DNA of 64,000 nt, taken from the NCBI GenBank assembly GCA_031772625.1, contig CM062819.1, forward strand, positions 827,793,503 to 827,857,502, written 5' to 3'. This DNA is from Pinus tabuliformis (Eukaryota > Streptophyta > Pinopsida > Pinales > Pinaceae). A program made the position numbers and the translations under genes. Below are positions 21,690 through 32,851 of the stretch, piece by piece. Positions within the stretch are counted from its first letter, which is position 1. Each line of letters begins with the position of its first letter. A model generated the notes under the pieces. That model searched no databases. It was given only the letters and a program-made list of their open reading frames with translations, and was not told the origin of the DNA.

Positions 21690-22530
21690 GCCAAGTTTTC
21701 GGCTTGTTCAAAATTCTCCCGCATACCAAGATCATTCAAAGGCGCAGAGACATCCTACAGAAGCCGGCCAGAGTTCTACAAGAAGAAGTTTTATAGGAAG
21801 TATGGCATATCCTTCCGAAGCAGAGAAGCGTGGACTTTTCTTCATCGAGTTTGCAGTTCTGAAAGAGCAAACCATGCAAGATCTCAATTTATGAGGTTAA
21901 CAAAAGCTGTGGACAAACTTAAACCCCAGGCTGCTGCTAGTGTAAAGGCTGGAAAGGAATCTTCTGCAAGAGAAATGCTTCTGGGGAAAAAAAGAAAGTG
22001 TTGCAAACTTTGGAGAATTGTAAAAAACCGTGTGGAGCTTCTTGATGAGCTTTCGACAAAGCTTGGTGAGGAAATCTCAGTAAAGGAAACCTAATTAATT
22101 GAAACCATAATGTCTACACGTTTTGAAATGGATATTGAAAAAGAGACTGAGGAACCAGTCAGAGTTGTCTCTTCCAAAGAAGTTGCATCTTGTGCCAAAA
22201 AATTTAGTAGAACATTTCAGTTTGGATCCAGGCATCAAGGATACTAATATGGATGAAGTTCTAATAACTACTGTAAATGATGCTGGTGAAAATGGCAACA
22301 AGATAAATCAGAAAGTAGACACCAAGGTCCTTTTGGCAAAAAGAGAGAAGATCAAAGATGATTACTTCCATGCAATTTTCAAAGGGATTGACTCATATCA
22401 GAGCTTCTTAATTTACCTTGACGAACAGGTAGCTGAAATGGAGTCAAATTTGCATACATTTCTCAAATTTTCAAGTTTGATACTTGAGGATGGAGCAGAG
22501 AGGACTGAAAAAGTCCAAACAAAGGAGGGA
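21690..22530 (+). pseudogene. Decayed coding segment inside element 3, possibly captured from a host gene
   Basis: Several short frames join into one charged, helix-rich protein trace: MAYPSEAEKRGLFFIEFAVL, then LKPQAAASVKAGKESSAREM, then NRVELLDELSTKLGEEISVK, then a spacer with EEPVRVVSSKEVASC, and finally DSYQSFLIYLDEQVAEMES. At least two compensating frameshifts occur at A-runs (near 21993 and 22022) and a stop at 22092-22094. The order and spacing recall a plant protein with a Snf7/CHMP7-like helical region, but I am not certain of the family. No gag or pol motif is present, so host origin is the better explanation. The absence of obvious introns would fit capture through RNA. Confidence 0.45.
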
Positions 22531-22995
22531 ACAACCAAGGCAACCAAACAGAAATTAAAGGAAAGCCACATCCAGCGAAACAGACCAAAACAATTTCTAC
22601 AGGAAGTCAGAAAACTGTTCTACAGGAAGCTACAGGACTTTCTACAGGAAGTTCTGTATTTTTACCAGAAACATCCTGTAGAGCCGTTGGGCAGGCCATA
22701 ATTGATTATGAAGAGGGATTTGAAGCTTGAAGTCAGTTTAGGAGGCATGCAACCACTCTTTTCTTCCATCCTCCACTGGTTTCATCTCCTTTCATATGAT
22801 TGAATCTTGCACAATCACACCAAGGCTGAGAATTCTCTAGGAAAAGAAGCAAGCAGTGGGAAGAAGCAGAGAGAAAAGCATGGTTTCATGACCGAGAAGA
22901 GGAAATCACTTCAGAAGCTTGGGATGACAGGGAGGCCACCAGGGCCATCAAAGATGAGGAGATAGATTGGTTTCTTAGAGGATGAGCAACACTTT

Positions 22996-23009
22996 CAGTA
23001 GGGGGGTGA
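22996..23009 (+). other. Polypurine tract of element 3
   Basis: CAGTAGGGGGGTGA ends immediately before the 3' LTR start TGATGAGCCC at 23010; it would prime plus-strand synthesis. Confidence 0.85.
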
Positions 23010-25168
23010 TGATGAGCCCCAAAAATGGATAATTATTTGGGCTCATTCAACCTCCTAATTCGATTTAATCCACCATTCTCATTAGTTTATTGCATGTTTT
23101 TTATTATATTTATGCTAATAGAGTGAATTGGGTTAGTCATTATGCCAACAAGTCTAATGTGTGCTTTGTGTAGCCTTTTTGGTCAATTTGGAGACAAAAT
23201 TGAAGGTTTTAATGAGCACTTGGCAGCCAAATTCGTGGGAGAACAAGGGAGAGGATTTGTAGGAAGGTGTCCCCTTCATTTATGGGCCTTACCTTGAATT
23301 CTCCACCATCAGCTCGGAGTTCAAGGGCCACTGAATCAATTAGCACAAGGGCAGCCAAGCAAGTCAAGTAGGACTACTGTTAACTACAAGTCTTGGGCAA
23401 CCGAGTCCCTAAAGTTTAGGAGGACTGTTGGGGTCCTCAATTTGTATAAATAAGAGGGCTTAGGGCCTCATTTCAGTTAGTCATTTTGGGGAGCTAGTAG
23501 TTGGCCAATGGTTAGTCATTTTGTAGGCAGAAGTTAGCTAGTTTGTATTTTGATTTTTAGGCAATAGATTAGCTTTGCTTTCAACTCATTTTCAAGTCCT
23601 CCTTGTGGACAGTTTTGATGTAACTCTTCTTTTCTTGCTCAATAAAGATGAATCCAGCTTTGCACCAGCTCTGAATCTCTCTTAGGAGGCTATAGCTCTT
23701 GGGGTTGGGCCCATCTCAAGTGCCCAGTACCTCCTTTGATTATCTTTATGTGTTTTTGCTGCATTCTTAGAATAAAATCTGCTATTTAGATCTAAATCTT
23801 GTTTTGTTATTTAGTTAGTTTTTTTGATGAGTAAAATAGATTTTCATGCTCAGATTTAGTTTTTAGGTTGTTAACAGAAAAAGATTCAAGAAAAGGGCCA
23901 ACAAACATCTATGGTTTCACCTATCCCTCAGTGGGATCAGGAGCTGTGACTAGGATGACTTTGCTGCCCACAAAAACACTGACTTTGCTTTGCCATGCAA
24001 TCATTAGTGTTTGGTTTTCATTTTCAGAAGTTGGTTACATGTTCAGATCTTTGAATGCTTCATTTCATAGTTAATATACATGGTTTCCTTGCAAATAAAG
24101 TTGCTGTTCAATCTCGTTGCTGTTAGCCAAATCATATTAAGGGTAGCATAACTAGATCTTTGTTTTCTTGCATGTCTTTGTTGGTTCAGTTGGAAACACA
24201 AATTGCAGAGCACCTATGCCACTTCTCTATCTGCCCAGACTCCCTCAAACCCATCTTCTCCATCTCCTAACTTGGTTTCTTGCCTTACGTTGCCACATTT
24301 CCCTCATAACCCTACCTTTTGTGCAGCATTACTTCAGTCTTCTTGGAACAAGTCCAACCATCTACACCTTCTCCTCAACTCCATCCTCCAAGTCTTGAAC
24401 TCCCCTACACCCCTATTTCACCTCCATACTCATTCCTCCACCTTTTTCCCTCCATCCATGCTCCAAAATTCCATTACTAAACATCATGTAGAAAAATTAC
24501 AGAACATCCTGTAGAAATCCCAGAACGTCCTGTAGAACCCCTGCAGACTTCCTATAGAAGCTCACGAATGAGGTTTCTTGATAGCCAAACTCTGTGAAAT
24601 TCTCTGGAAGGGTGTTAGGGACTCCTTAGACCCTCTCTGAACCTTCCCGACCTCTTCCAAGCATTTCTCCTCCTTGATCCACCTCTGCACAGTCAAAAAT
24701 AGTTAAAAGCACATGCATGATAATTCCAACAACTTAATCAAAAATACAAAAATATGTTTTCTTCAGATAGAGGTAGTCTAGACACATTTATTTTACCTTC
24801 ATAGAAGTAATGGAATCTCTTTCAGTAGTTTGCATGCTCTCCTTTGCGTCAGTAGGACTAGCTGGTAGAATTAGGGTTTTAGGGTTTGCGTTCCTTTTTG
24901 GCTTTCAGTTTCTTTTTGCAATTAGATTAGCTTCCTTCGATTTAGCTTTCATCCATCAAATAAAAAGCTTCTTCTAAGAGCTCATAGAAGTTGGCTTAAG
25001 CTCCTAGCGGACTTGTGCCAGCTGACCAAGTGATAGCTGCGGCAAGAGCTAGTACTTGTGCATACAACACTGTCGCTTCCAAGTTTGTTACGAACTACCG
25101 GGTTGATAAAATTAAAGAAGGGAGTTCCAGGAGTTGCAGGATTATTGCTGAAATACTGGGGCCCACCA
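23010..25168 (+). repeat. 3' LTR of element 3
   Basis: Same length as the 5' LTR and differing at scattered positions (for example about five in the first 460 bases). Retains the TATA box (23445-23452). The four TCCTGTAGAA-type motifs are at 24484-24559, of which the first (TCATGTAGAA) and last (TCCTATAGAA) carry one change each. Confidence 0.95.
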
Positions 25169-25665
25169 GTGTGTCGTATGTTGGGCGATGAATGTGCAGA
25201 TTTGTGCAGGGCTTGAGGAGGAGTTCTAGGTGTCTCGGGTGAGAACCCTCCTACCGTGCAAGATTGGTACAAGAGTTGTAAGGGCAGTTCTATGCCTCGG
25301 TTGTAAATTTGACTAAGTATAGACTTGGAGTTTTGCCAAGTATACTTGATGATTGTATTATTGGAAAACTGATATAATATATTGTCGGGCAGACTCACAT
25401 TACGGGGAGTTGCCCCTCCCCTTTATACTTGTTGCAATTGTTGATGTTCTTGTTATAATTGCATGATGATAATGAATGAGTATGGGCTTCATTAAGTATA
25501 AAGGATAATTGCATGTTTACTTGGTTGCGAAACACAAGCTAAGTAATGTTAATGTGGAAGTAGGCGTAGTCCACGAATGTTAGTATTGGTGAAAAGAAAG
25601 CGTTCGGTGGTGCTGCACCTTGCTACAAGTGGTTGGAAGACTACCGCAGGTGTAGGGGTGTGACA
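25169..25665 (+). repeat. 5' LTR of element 2, right segment
   Basis: Starts with the repeated GTGTG of the element 3 target duplication and continues TCGTATGTTGGGCGATGAA, matching 28047 onward of the 3' LTR. It ends GTGTGACA at 25665. Confidence 0.93.
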
Positions 25666-25667
25666 TG

Positions 25668-25679
25668 TGGTATCAGAGC
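25668..25679 (+). other. Primer-binding site of element 2 (tRNA-Met type)
   Basis: TGGTATCAGAGC, two bases after the LTR end, is complementary to the 3' end of initiator tRNA-Met, the usual primer of many plant gypsy and copia elements. Confidence 0.92.
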
Positions 25680-25819
25680 TTTGGTTTGAAGCTGGTGAGC
25701 AGGGTTGCTCGTGACAGTGAAGCAGGTACTTGCAGGTGAAGGAAGTCGTTTCACATGAAGTGGAACAAGGGTCGGTTCAGGTTGCAGGTGACTTGGTAAA
25801 GATGTCTATCTTGTGAAAA

Positions 25820-26902
25820 TTGGGTTTTGCAACCTTCGAAGAATTTGAAGGAAGTCTACTTGAAGAGTCAAAAGAAGTAAGACAAGGATTTGCGGAATGT
25901 GGCAAAAGGTTGTTCAAAACAAAGGATGCTCTTCATGCCTTGGTCAAGGAAGGGGTTTCTGATAGAAATAAGGAGGAAGCCTATCAACTTGCAAAGGAAG
26001 TGGACTTGCTTGAAGCAGAACTCAAGGAACTAGAGATAAGACAGAAATTGAACCAAAAAAAGTGGGATTGCCTAGCTCTTGAGGTAAGGCATCTCAAAGC
26101 CTTGAAGAAGAAGGTTGAGTCTGATGGAAAGAATGAAGATGCTTCTGTGGGGATGATGCAGATACTTGGTGCTTCTGCTACTACGGAGGTGGCCTCTAGG
26201 AGGGATCCTGAAAGGAACAAGTTGGAGTATGTTTGAATGAAGGTTAGAGGTGCTGATGTGCTCACTATGGTGGATAGTGGGGCTTCTCACAACTTCATGG
26301 GTGAAGATACTGCGAGAATAATTGGGTTGAAATTTGTACCAGCAAAGGCACAAATGAAGACAATGAATTCTCCTCCTATTTAGATTCTTGGTATAGCTGA
26401 AAGGGTGGACACTACACTTGGTGAATGGACCGGGAAGGTGGACTTCACTATAGTGAGGATTGATGACTATGAGGCTGTATTGGGGATGGAGTTCATGAAA
26501 TAATTTGATGCTATGATCGTTCCACATTTGACGAAGCTCTACATTTATGATGGAAGGGAAGATGTACCCATTGGTGTGACAAGGCCTAATTGTAAATTGG
26601 GAGTGATGCAAATGGAGGATAAGGAGAAGGTGAACAAGCGGTTGTCTACTGTTGAGACAAAGCTTGTGGAGCAGTCATTGGTCATCAAGACACTTTCAGA
26701 TAGCATCTTGGATTTGACAAGAAGGATAGAGTTGGTGGATGATGATGATGATGATGATGATGAGGTATATGTGAAGCCGGATGTCCAGAGGGAAGACTGG
26801 GTTGCTTATCTACAAAGGATGGAGGTTGAGGATCCTGATAGATGGATCGAGTTGATTAGTGAGGGAGAGCCTTCAGGCTCTACTCCCTCTACATCTTCTT
26901 AG
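25820..26902 (+). pseudogene. Coiled-coil leader plus retropepsin of element 2
   Basis: One frame runs for 361 codons with three internal stops: TGA at 26234, TAG at 26381 and TAA at 26501. Residues 1-138 are a charged coiled coil (KEVDLLEAELKELEIRQKL) with no capsid core or zinc knuckle. Residues about 150-225 hold a retropepsin-like domain, with active site VDSGASHNF, a central hydrophobic strand and the C-terminal VLGMEF. The tail (residues about 268-360) is a second coiled coil followed by an Asp8 run from a GAT repeat and an acidic end. RT, RNase H and integrase are absent from the element. The protein may have kept a protease because it self-processes, or it may be a deletion relic. Confidence 0.75.
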
Positions 26903-27543
26903 ATGGATGAAGAAGATGGGGCTCATTGTTAGCTGCTCATGGCAGTGAGTCCTTAAACATGTTTGAGCAGGTATGATTGATGGTGCAGGGATGGCTTGGC
27001 ATCAAGCATCATGACATGTTGCAGATGAGATGGATGGAGTTTCCATGGACCTGAGCATGGATTATGGAGATAGATTCTTGATGAGTCAAGGATGTGGAAG
27101 ATGTTTGAGGAACAGTTGATGATGGCATGAGGATGTTCACTCTCATGGATTGAGCGTGATGGTTGGATTAGCTACCCAACTAGTTCAGACATGGGGACGC
27201 GTAGTGTACAGAGATGTGCTGGCATTGTGTTGGAGTATCACGACAGAGGCTCATATTGAGGACACATGATGAGGTCGACACGGGATGTTGCAGTAGAGAT
27301 TGTGGCAGAGGAGTCGATGATCATGGATCGAGATGATATCTGATGGAGGACATACCGTAGAGGTGTATACCTTGGTATGGTGAGCTTGGTGGCAGTTGGT
27401 CACTAAGCCGGGGCATGATGGAGATGAGGCTCTACATATGTTGCAGGGATGTTTGCCTTATGTGGAGAAGCTGACATCATGGATGGTGATGATCTTGGTG
27501 GATGGCTACTAGGATGGTATGTTGTCGAGGACGACACGATTTT
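26903..27543 (+). other. 3' untranslated region of element 2
   Basis: About 640 bases rich in GATG/GGATG words with no open frame that extends across it and no recognisable motif. If pol once stood here it has been removed cleanly. Confidence 0.6.
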
Positions 27544-27555
27544 AGGTGGAGGAGG
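27544..27555 (+). other. Polypurine tract of element 2
   Basis: GGTGGAGGAGGA lies directly before the 3' LTR start TGTAAGG at 27556. Confidence 0.85.
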
Positions 27556-28537
27556 ATGTAAGGCCTCTGGGCGATTGTGCGACGGGTGCCGCGCGAAGTC
27601 GCCATGCACGAGGGCGCGGGTGGGCGCACGACGAGCGCGCAACGAACGGAAGTGCGACGGGAGTGCGGAAGAAATGCGACGAAATGCGACGATAGGAGAG
27701 TGACTTGCGACACTTGCAAAATGAGCGTGGAACGAAAGGTGATTTATACCCAATGATGTGTGGGCATTCATGAGGGCTGGCTGACGATACCATGGAGCAT
27801 TTGTGGGTGTGCAAGCCACACATTAGGGGGTCGGCTTAACAAGTGACCACCCCTTCACCCATGTGTATATATGGATGGCGCTTGGGATCATTTGGCAATC
27901 AATTCATTCATTCAAACATAACACATCTACATAGAGCAAGAAAGAAGTGCGCAGTTTTGGTTGGAGAATGCGCATAGCTCATGTGCATAGCTTGGAGATT
28001 GCGCAGGGCTGATTCTTGGTTGATGGTTGGCATTGGCAAGGTGTGCCGTATGTTGGGTGATGAACATGCAGATTTGTGCAGGGCTTGAGGAGGAGTTCTA
28101 GGTGTCTCGGGTGAGCACCCTCCTACCGTGCAAGATTGGCACAAGTGTTGTAAAGGCAGTTCTATGCCTCGGTTGTAAATTTGACTAAGTATAGACTTGG
28201 AGTTTTGCCAAGTATACTTGATGATTGTATTATTGGAAAACTGATATAATATATTGTCGGGCAGACTCACATTACGGGGAGTTGCCCCTCCCCTTTATAC
28301 TTGTTGCAATTGTTGATGTTCTTGTTATAATTGCATGATGATAATGAATGAGTATGGGCTTCATTAAGTATAAAGGATAATTGCATGTTTACTTGGTTGC
28401 GAAACACAAGCTAAGTAATGTTAATGTGGAAGTAGGCGTAGTCCACGAATGTTAGTATTGGTGAAAAGAAAGCATTGGGTGGTGTCGCACCTTGCTACAA
28501 GCGGTTGGAAGACTACCGCAGGTGTAGGGGCGTGACA
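27556..28537 (+). repeat. 3' LTR of element 2
   Basis: Uninterrupted 982-bp copy, TGTAAGG to GTGACA, and the reference for joining the two 5' segments. TATA-like TATATAT lies at about 27866-27872. Confidence 0.95.
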
Positions 28538-28597
28538 TAGAGGGATTTGATCCCTCTGGGCGCATGATAGATCGAGAGTTAGATGGATCTAGGCTGG
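28538..28597. repeat. Right half of the foldback/MITE-like element
   Basis: TAGAG (28538-28542) is the target duplication of element 2 and overlaps the right TIR (28539-28597), which is the inverse of 15142-15200. Confidence 0.8.
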
Positions 28598-30940
28598 TAA
28601 ATGTTACTAAAGTCCAGGGTTGAAATTTTTATCAGTGAAGTTTAGACGTTGTCATTAAATCTTTTACGACTAAAATTTAAATTTCATTGTACATGAATCT
28701 TTGAATTATACATTTTAATATTTAACCTTGAAAATATTAAAATATTAATTAAGTGTAGGTCAAGAAAAAATTATTATAGCTTTATTTTAAATTATTGTTA
28801 GCTATAAAAACAATTAATATATAAGTCAAACATATTTACAGTTAAAAAAATATGGAACAAAATTTTTAACCATAGAGATTTATCCCTACTTTATTGTGGA
28901 GATTCTTAATTTGTAAATAGGATTTGTTATAATATCATGGGCCATTACTATGACTTATAAATACTACATGCCCAAAAAACCATAACTCATTTCATATGAC
29001 ACTTGTTCATATAAAATTTTTAAAATTAATTAATTTAATTAAAAGGGTAAAATGGACATAACTACTTTGAAGATAAATCTCAATATTTGATTTGTGTATA
29101 CTATTATGAAAATTCTAGAATATTTCATGGAGGTTAAATCTCTACCATCCACCTAATAATTATTGATAATTCAATTAAAATTTTGAGAACCCATTCCAAA
29201 ATATACACACTTATCTAAATAATTAAATTTTAAATTTTTAAAATTAATGAAAATTTTGTTAAATTTCTCATCATATAGTAAAATGTCTATTTTAAAAATA
29301 TATTAATTAAATTTAGTAATTAATATATGATACATTTTACTTAATAAAACAATATATTACATTTTTTTCTAATTTTAAATTTAAATCGAAACTTTTAAAA
29401 CCAACTAAAACTTTAAAAACATTAATTTATAATATATCAAAAATTTAATTCACAATAAAACTCTACTTCTCACTAAAATTTTGATGTTATCATTTAAAAA
29501 AAACAACAGTCTGCGCCCAAATTATTAACCCACTATCCATAAAATGCCTCCAGGCTTACTGAATATTAAAACTAATAATTTTCTTCACCTAAATATTAGT
29601 TAATTGATCAATCCCTATAGGAGAGGGTAAAACCACCTCTCCATTACTTAAGTCGTATTGATTACTAGTGAGGCAACATCTAATGTTTCACTTACCCACG
29701 ATTCTCTCTCGTGATCTGCCACATCAACGTTTCATATTCCTTCACTTCTTCAAATTGTACGCCTTCACTTCTCTGCACTATTCATTCCTTTGCTACGCAA
29801 CACATTCCCTCATGTGTGCAACAATATTCTCGGCTAAGCCACACTCCATGTGTACGCCCAAACACTATTGACGAGTTTTCACTAGTTGATAGATGAAATT
29901 TTTTCCAATGCTTTAAGTAATGAAGGTTGTTGCTATTTAAATTAGTAATTGCTTCGTGGTTCATTAAAACAAAATCTCTTCTTCACCTCTCCTCTATTTC
30001 ACGATTTTTTTTCCACCATAAAATCCCAGAGATGTTCTCTTGTGCTATGTATATCGATTCCAAGATCATGATCTGCTGCAATGTCTACAACTATAGGAAC
30101 AACTTTATGGAACACAAAGTTTTCAAACTTGTCCCACATTGCTCCCTCAAAGTCTGGAATTAGTCCGCTCCCATAACCTGCCAATTATAGCTCAAGAAAC
30201 GACTTCATCATTGAACAAGGCTCGTAGGCGTAGGTCTAATCTATATATCAATACAAGTTGTACATAAAATTCGTCCAATCTTTGGTTGTGTGAGTAAGAT
30301 TTTCTCCACGAAACTGTACCAAATCAACAACAATTACCTTCATTATCACGAAAACCAAATACATGTGAAATATTAATGTTATACATTACTTTTTCCGTGG
30401 AAACTAGTGGATCCAATCACTAATTATTCTTCCTCTCGGATTTAATAACTGATGTGCTTGGAAGGAGGGAATTATGTTAAGACGTAGCATGATCAATGTG
30501 CAACGTGCGTCCTTCGTTGTAATGAAATTTGTTTTTGCGTGTCTCCTTCACTGTTTTTTCAAGTAGAAAAACCAAAAAAATTTCATTATATGGATGAAAT
30601 GTTTTACATATTCATGGTTCTAGTACACTTTAGACTTTGACATCTATGACAGACGTACATCCTTTGGTAGTTCAAGGAAAAAGACCCCTGATTCACATTC
30701 GACAAAAAACATAACAGTAATGTTCTCCATCACTTCATAAAGAAACATAACAATGCTCAACAATCATGTCATCGAGGGAAACTATAAGAAATGTTGAAGG
30801 AGAAACAAAAAATAAGGTAGAATGCATGGAACCGTCCCATAAAAGGCAATGAAGGTTGTAGACAAAAAAATAGAGTGTGTAGCAGACACAATCAAAAGAG
30901 CCCTTACTACAAATAGATCAGTCCATTATCTGTTCAAAAA
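28598..30940. other. AT-rich spacer, probably ending in LINE 3' untranslated sequence
   Basis: No gene supported. The open stretches at 29668-29871 and 29927-30163 lack motifs. The LINE coding trace fades at about 30941, so the last few hundred bases are probably its 3' untranslated region on the minus strand, but I see no clear A tail or target duplication to fix its end. Confidence 0.5.
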
Positions 30941-31884
30941 TTATATACCCAAGAAAAAGTGAAAGAGAATGCTTGGAGAGGCATCAATGTCAACATTTTT
31001 CTCTCTAAAGATATGTTGAAAGGAAACCTCTGAGAAGAGAGCCTTGAGATCTAAGATACACTGCATCCAGTTGAAGAGGGTTGAGACCTGTAAAATAAAG
31101 TGATCTTGTATCCAAAGTATCATGGAAAGGGAGTCCCCAACAAACAAAATATTGTCGATGCTGAGCTAGAGCGCCACCTTCAAAGCTCCCCACAATGTCA
31201 ACATCTCAACCATACAGTTGTTTCCAATACCCCCGAACCATCTAAAGTGAAAGGATGGATGAGAGTCAATTTGGAGAGAGACTCCACACCCGCATCACCC
31301 ATTAGCAGAGGCCCCATCGAAGAAACAAATAGGAAAGATGTTAGCCAGATCAACAAAAATAATTGACCGGAAAGAAGCCTTAGGGGACCATGGCCCCACC
31401 TCCATGAAATATGCCATAGTATGGATGGAAATAAGAAAAGCGTTTGGGGGGGAACCTTCAAAGATGTATATATTTCAAGCACACCAAATAATCCAAAAAA
31501 CATAGAGAGGAAATGCTCTATAAGCTTGATTTTTCTGTTCCCAAGAGCTAATGCAAGCTGACACAAAAGAATAGTCCACATCTATTTGCAATCCCAGGAG
31601 TGAAATCACCCATTTCCAAATGTCCTGGGCAAAAGGGTAGAGGCAAAATAGATGTAAGCAATCCTCTGCCACAAACTTACAAAGTGCACATCTGCCAGGA
31701 CCAATAAAACCCTTCTTCAAAAGTGATTCCCAAGTAAGAATACGATTATGAAGGGTTAACCATGTGAAACATAAAAGCTTAAATGGGACCCCCTAGCTCC
31801 ACATAGGAGCAATTTGATCAACAAAGGGAAGGGAAAGTGAACAAGAAATAATGTAATCATATTCTTCTAAAACTACAATACAAC
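30941..31884 (-). pseudogene. LINE ORF2, C-terminal zf-RVT and RNase H part
   Basis: The segment 31720-31475 reads GPGRCALCKFVAEDCLHLF, the Cys/His cluster of the zf-RVT domain of plant L1 elements, then DIWKWV. Further on, in other frames, GDSLSMILWIQ and FQHIFREKNVDIDA give the second half of an RNase H domain (Asp and last Asp positions). Frames change at least twice. It is continuous with 37700-40228 once the chromovirus is removed. Confidence 0.75.
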
Positions 31885-32188
31885 TATTGGGTCCCTATAA
31901 TACTAGTGATTACCCCACTACTATTGTAGTTATACCCCTTATTTATATTGTTGTACCCCTATTACCCCCATATTGCTATTTCTGTGCCCGGAGAATCCCT
32001 CTATTGTTATTTTTGTGGCTTTATATTATTATTGTTAGGTCGGCTGGATTATATTGTGACTCCTTAGACTCCTATATATCCAAGAATTGTTCATTTATGT
32101 AATGTAAAGGAGGTTGCCCCCTCGAAGAGGCTGAATTCTAAGGCGTTGATCTATCTTTTCTATCTTTTCTTGAGCTGGTTTCATAACA
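31885..32188 (+). repeat. 5' LTR of element 4
   Basis: 304 bp. Differs from the 3' LTR by few substitutions, a short replaced segment near 32083-32098 and a duplicated CTATCTTTT, which accounts for most of the length difference. Confidence 0.93.
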
Positions 32189-32190
32189 TT

Positions 32191-32208
32191 TGGTATCAGA
32201 GCTTTGGA
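32191..32208 (+). other. Primer-binding site of element 4 (tRNA-Met type)
   Basis: TGGTATCAGAGCTTTGGA begins two bases after the LTR end ATAACA; its first 12 bases match the 3' end of initiator tRNA-Met. Confidence 0.92.
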
Positions 32209-32851
32209 TTCTAGGGTTTCGCTGCTCCAAACAGGTCATCGTGGCATTTTCGCTATAACTTTTTTTCTGTGACGTTTCAGAAGTCGCAAAAAAACCCCAT
32301 TTGAGAAGAATTTGCGCTGAACCTTGGGTCCGAATTTCAGAGCTTTTCGCGCAATATTTTCGGGGATATGATCTGAGGAAGTTGGCTTTTTTGCAGACTC
32401 CTGAATTACATTCAAAACATGTGACCTGGGGAAAATCGTCATAACTCTCTCTGAGGATTGGAAGAAATTTCGTAAAAAGGTACAAAAAGAGGACGGACTG
32501 TAGTTTCTTGTATGTGTGTTTCAGATTCAAAGGTTGAAACAGTGACTCGTGGCACATCGTACAAGTTCGCTCTACTGAACCAGTCTAAAAGCAAGTCACT
32601 GTGGGAGATTTCACATAACTCTTACTTGGAGAATCCAATTTGGCTCAGACTTGTGGCATTGGAAAGAGGACGCAGAAGGCTATTACAGGTAGCAATTTCA
32701 GAACTGGATGATCCGAAATTACAGAGATACATTAGATTCAATATCAGGCTTCTACAAAGTGAAAAAAGGTGTGTAGTTTTTTTTAATTTTTTATCTAAGC
32801 TTGGTTTAACGGAATTCAAAGGGCATAGTAAAGCATTATTATCGGTAACTG
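32209..32851 (+). other. Leader of element 4
   Basis: About 640 bases of probably untranslated RNA leader. An open stretch (32512-32883) overlaps the gag start in another frame and has no motif, so I do not call it a gene. Confidence 0.55.

Larger units (their letters stand above)
15756..25168 (+). mobile_element. Element 3: pol-less Tat/Athila-like LTR retrotransposon with long LTRs
   Basis: Two 2159-bp LTRs (15756-17914 and 23010-25168) begin TGATGA and end CCACCA. The insertion is flanked by the perfect 5-bp target duplication GTGTG (15751-15755 and 25169-25173) inside the 5' LTR of element 2. A tRNA-Asp type primer site follows the 5' LTR and a G6 polypurine tract precedes the 3' LTR. 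The 5.1-kb interior has one gag-like ORF and no protease, RT, RNase H or integrase that I can find, so the element is non-autonomous. The LTRs appear to be about 98% identical by eye, making this a young insertion. Confidence 0.95.
15256..28537 (+). mobile_element. Element 2: non-autonomous Ty3/gypsy-like LTR element, interrupted
   Basis: The LTRs begin TGTAAGGCCT and end GTGACA, and the element is bounded by a perfect 5-bp target duplication TAGAG (15251-15255 and 28538-28542). After the 5' LTR comes a two-base gap and the tRNA-Met type primer site. The internal region is only about 1.9 kb (25666-27555) and encodes a coiled-coil leader plus a protease; no RT, RNase H or integrase motif is present. 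Its 5' LTR was split by element 3. It must have relied on another element's pol. The TGTAAGGCC LTR start and tRNA-Met primer suggest a gypsy/chromovirus partner, which is an inference. Confidence 0.92.

Noticed and set aside
29590..29645. Inverted repeat GGAGAGG ... CCTCTCC
   Set aside because: Seven bases only, in AT-rich spacer with nothing to support a terminator or MITE.
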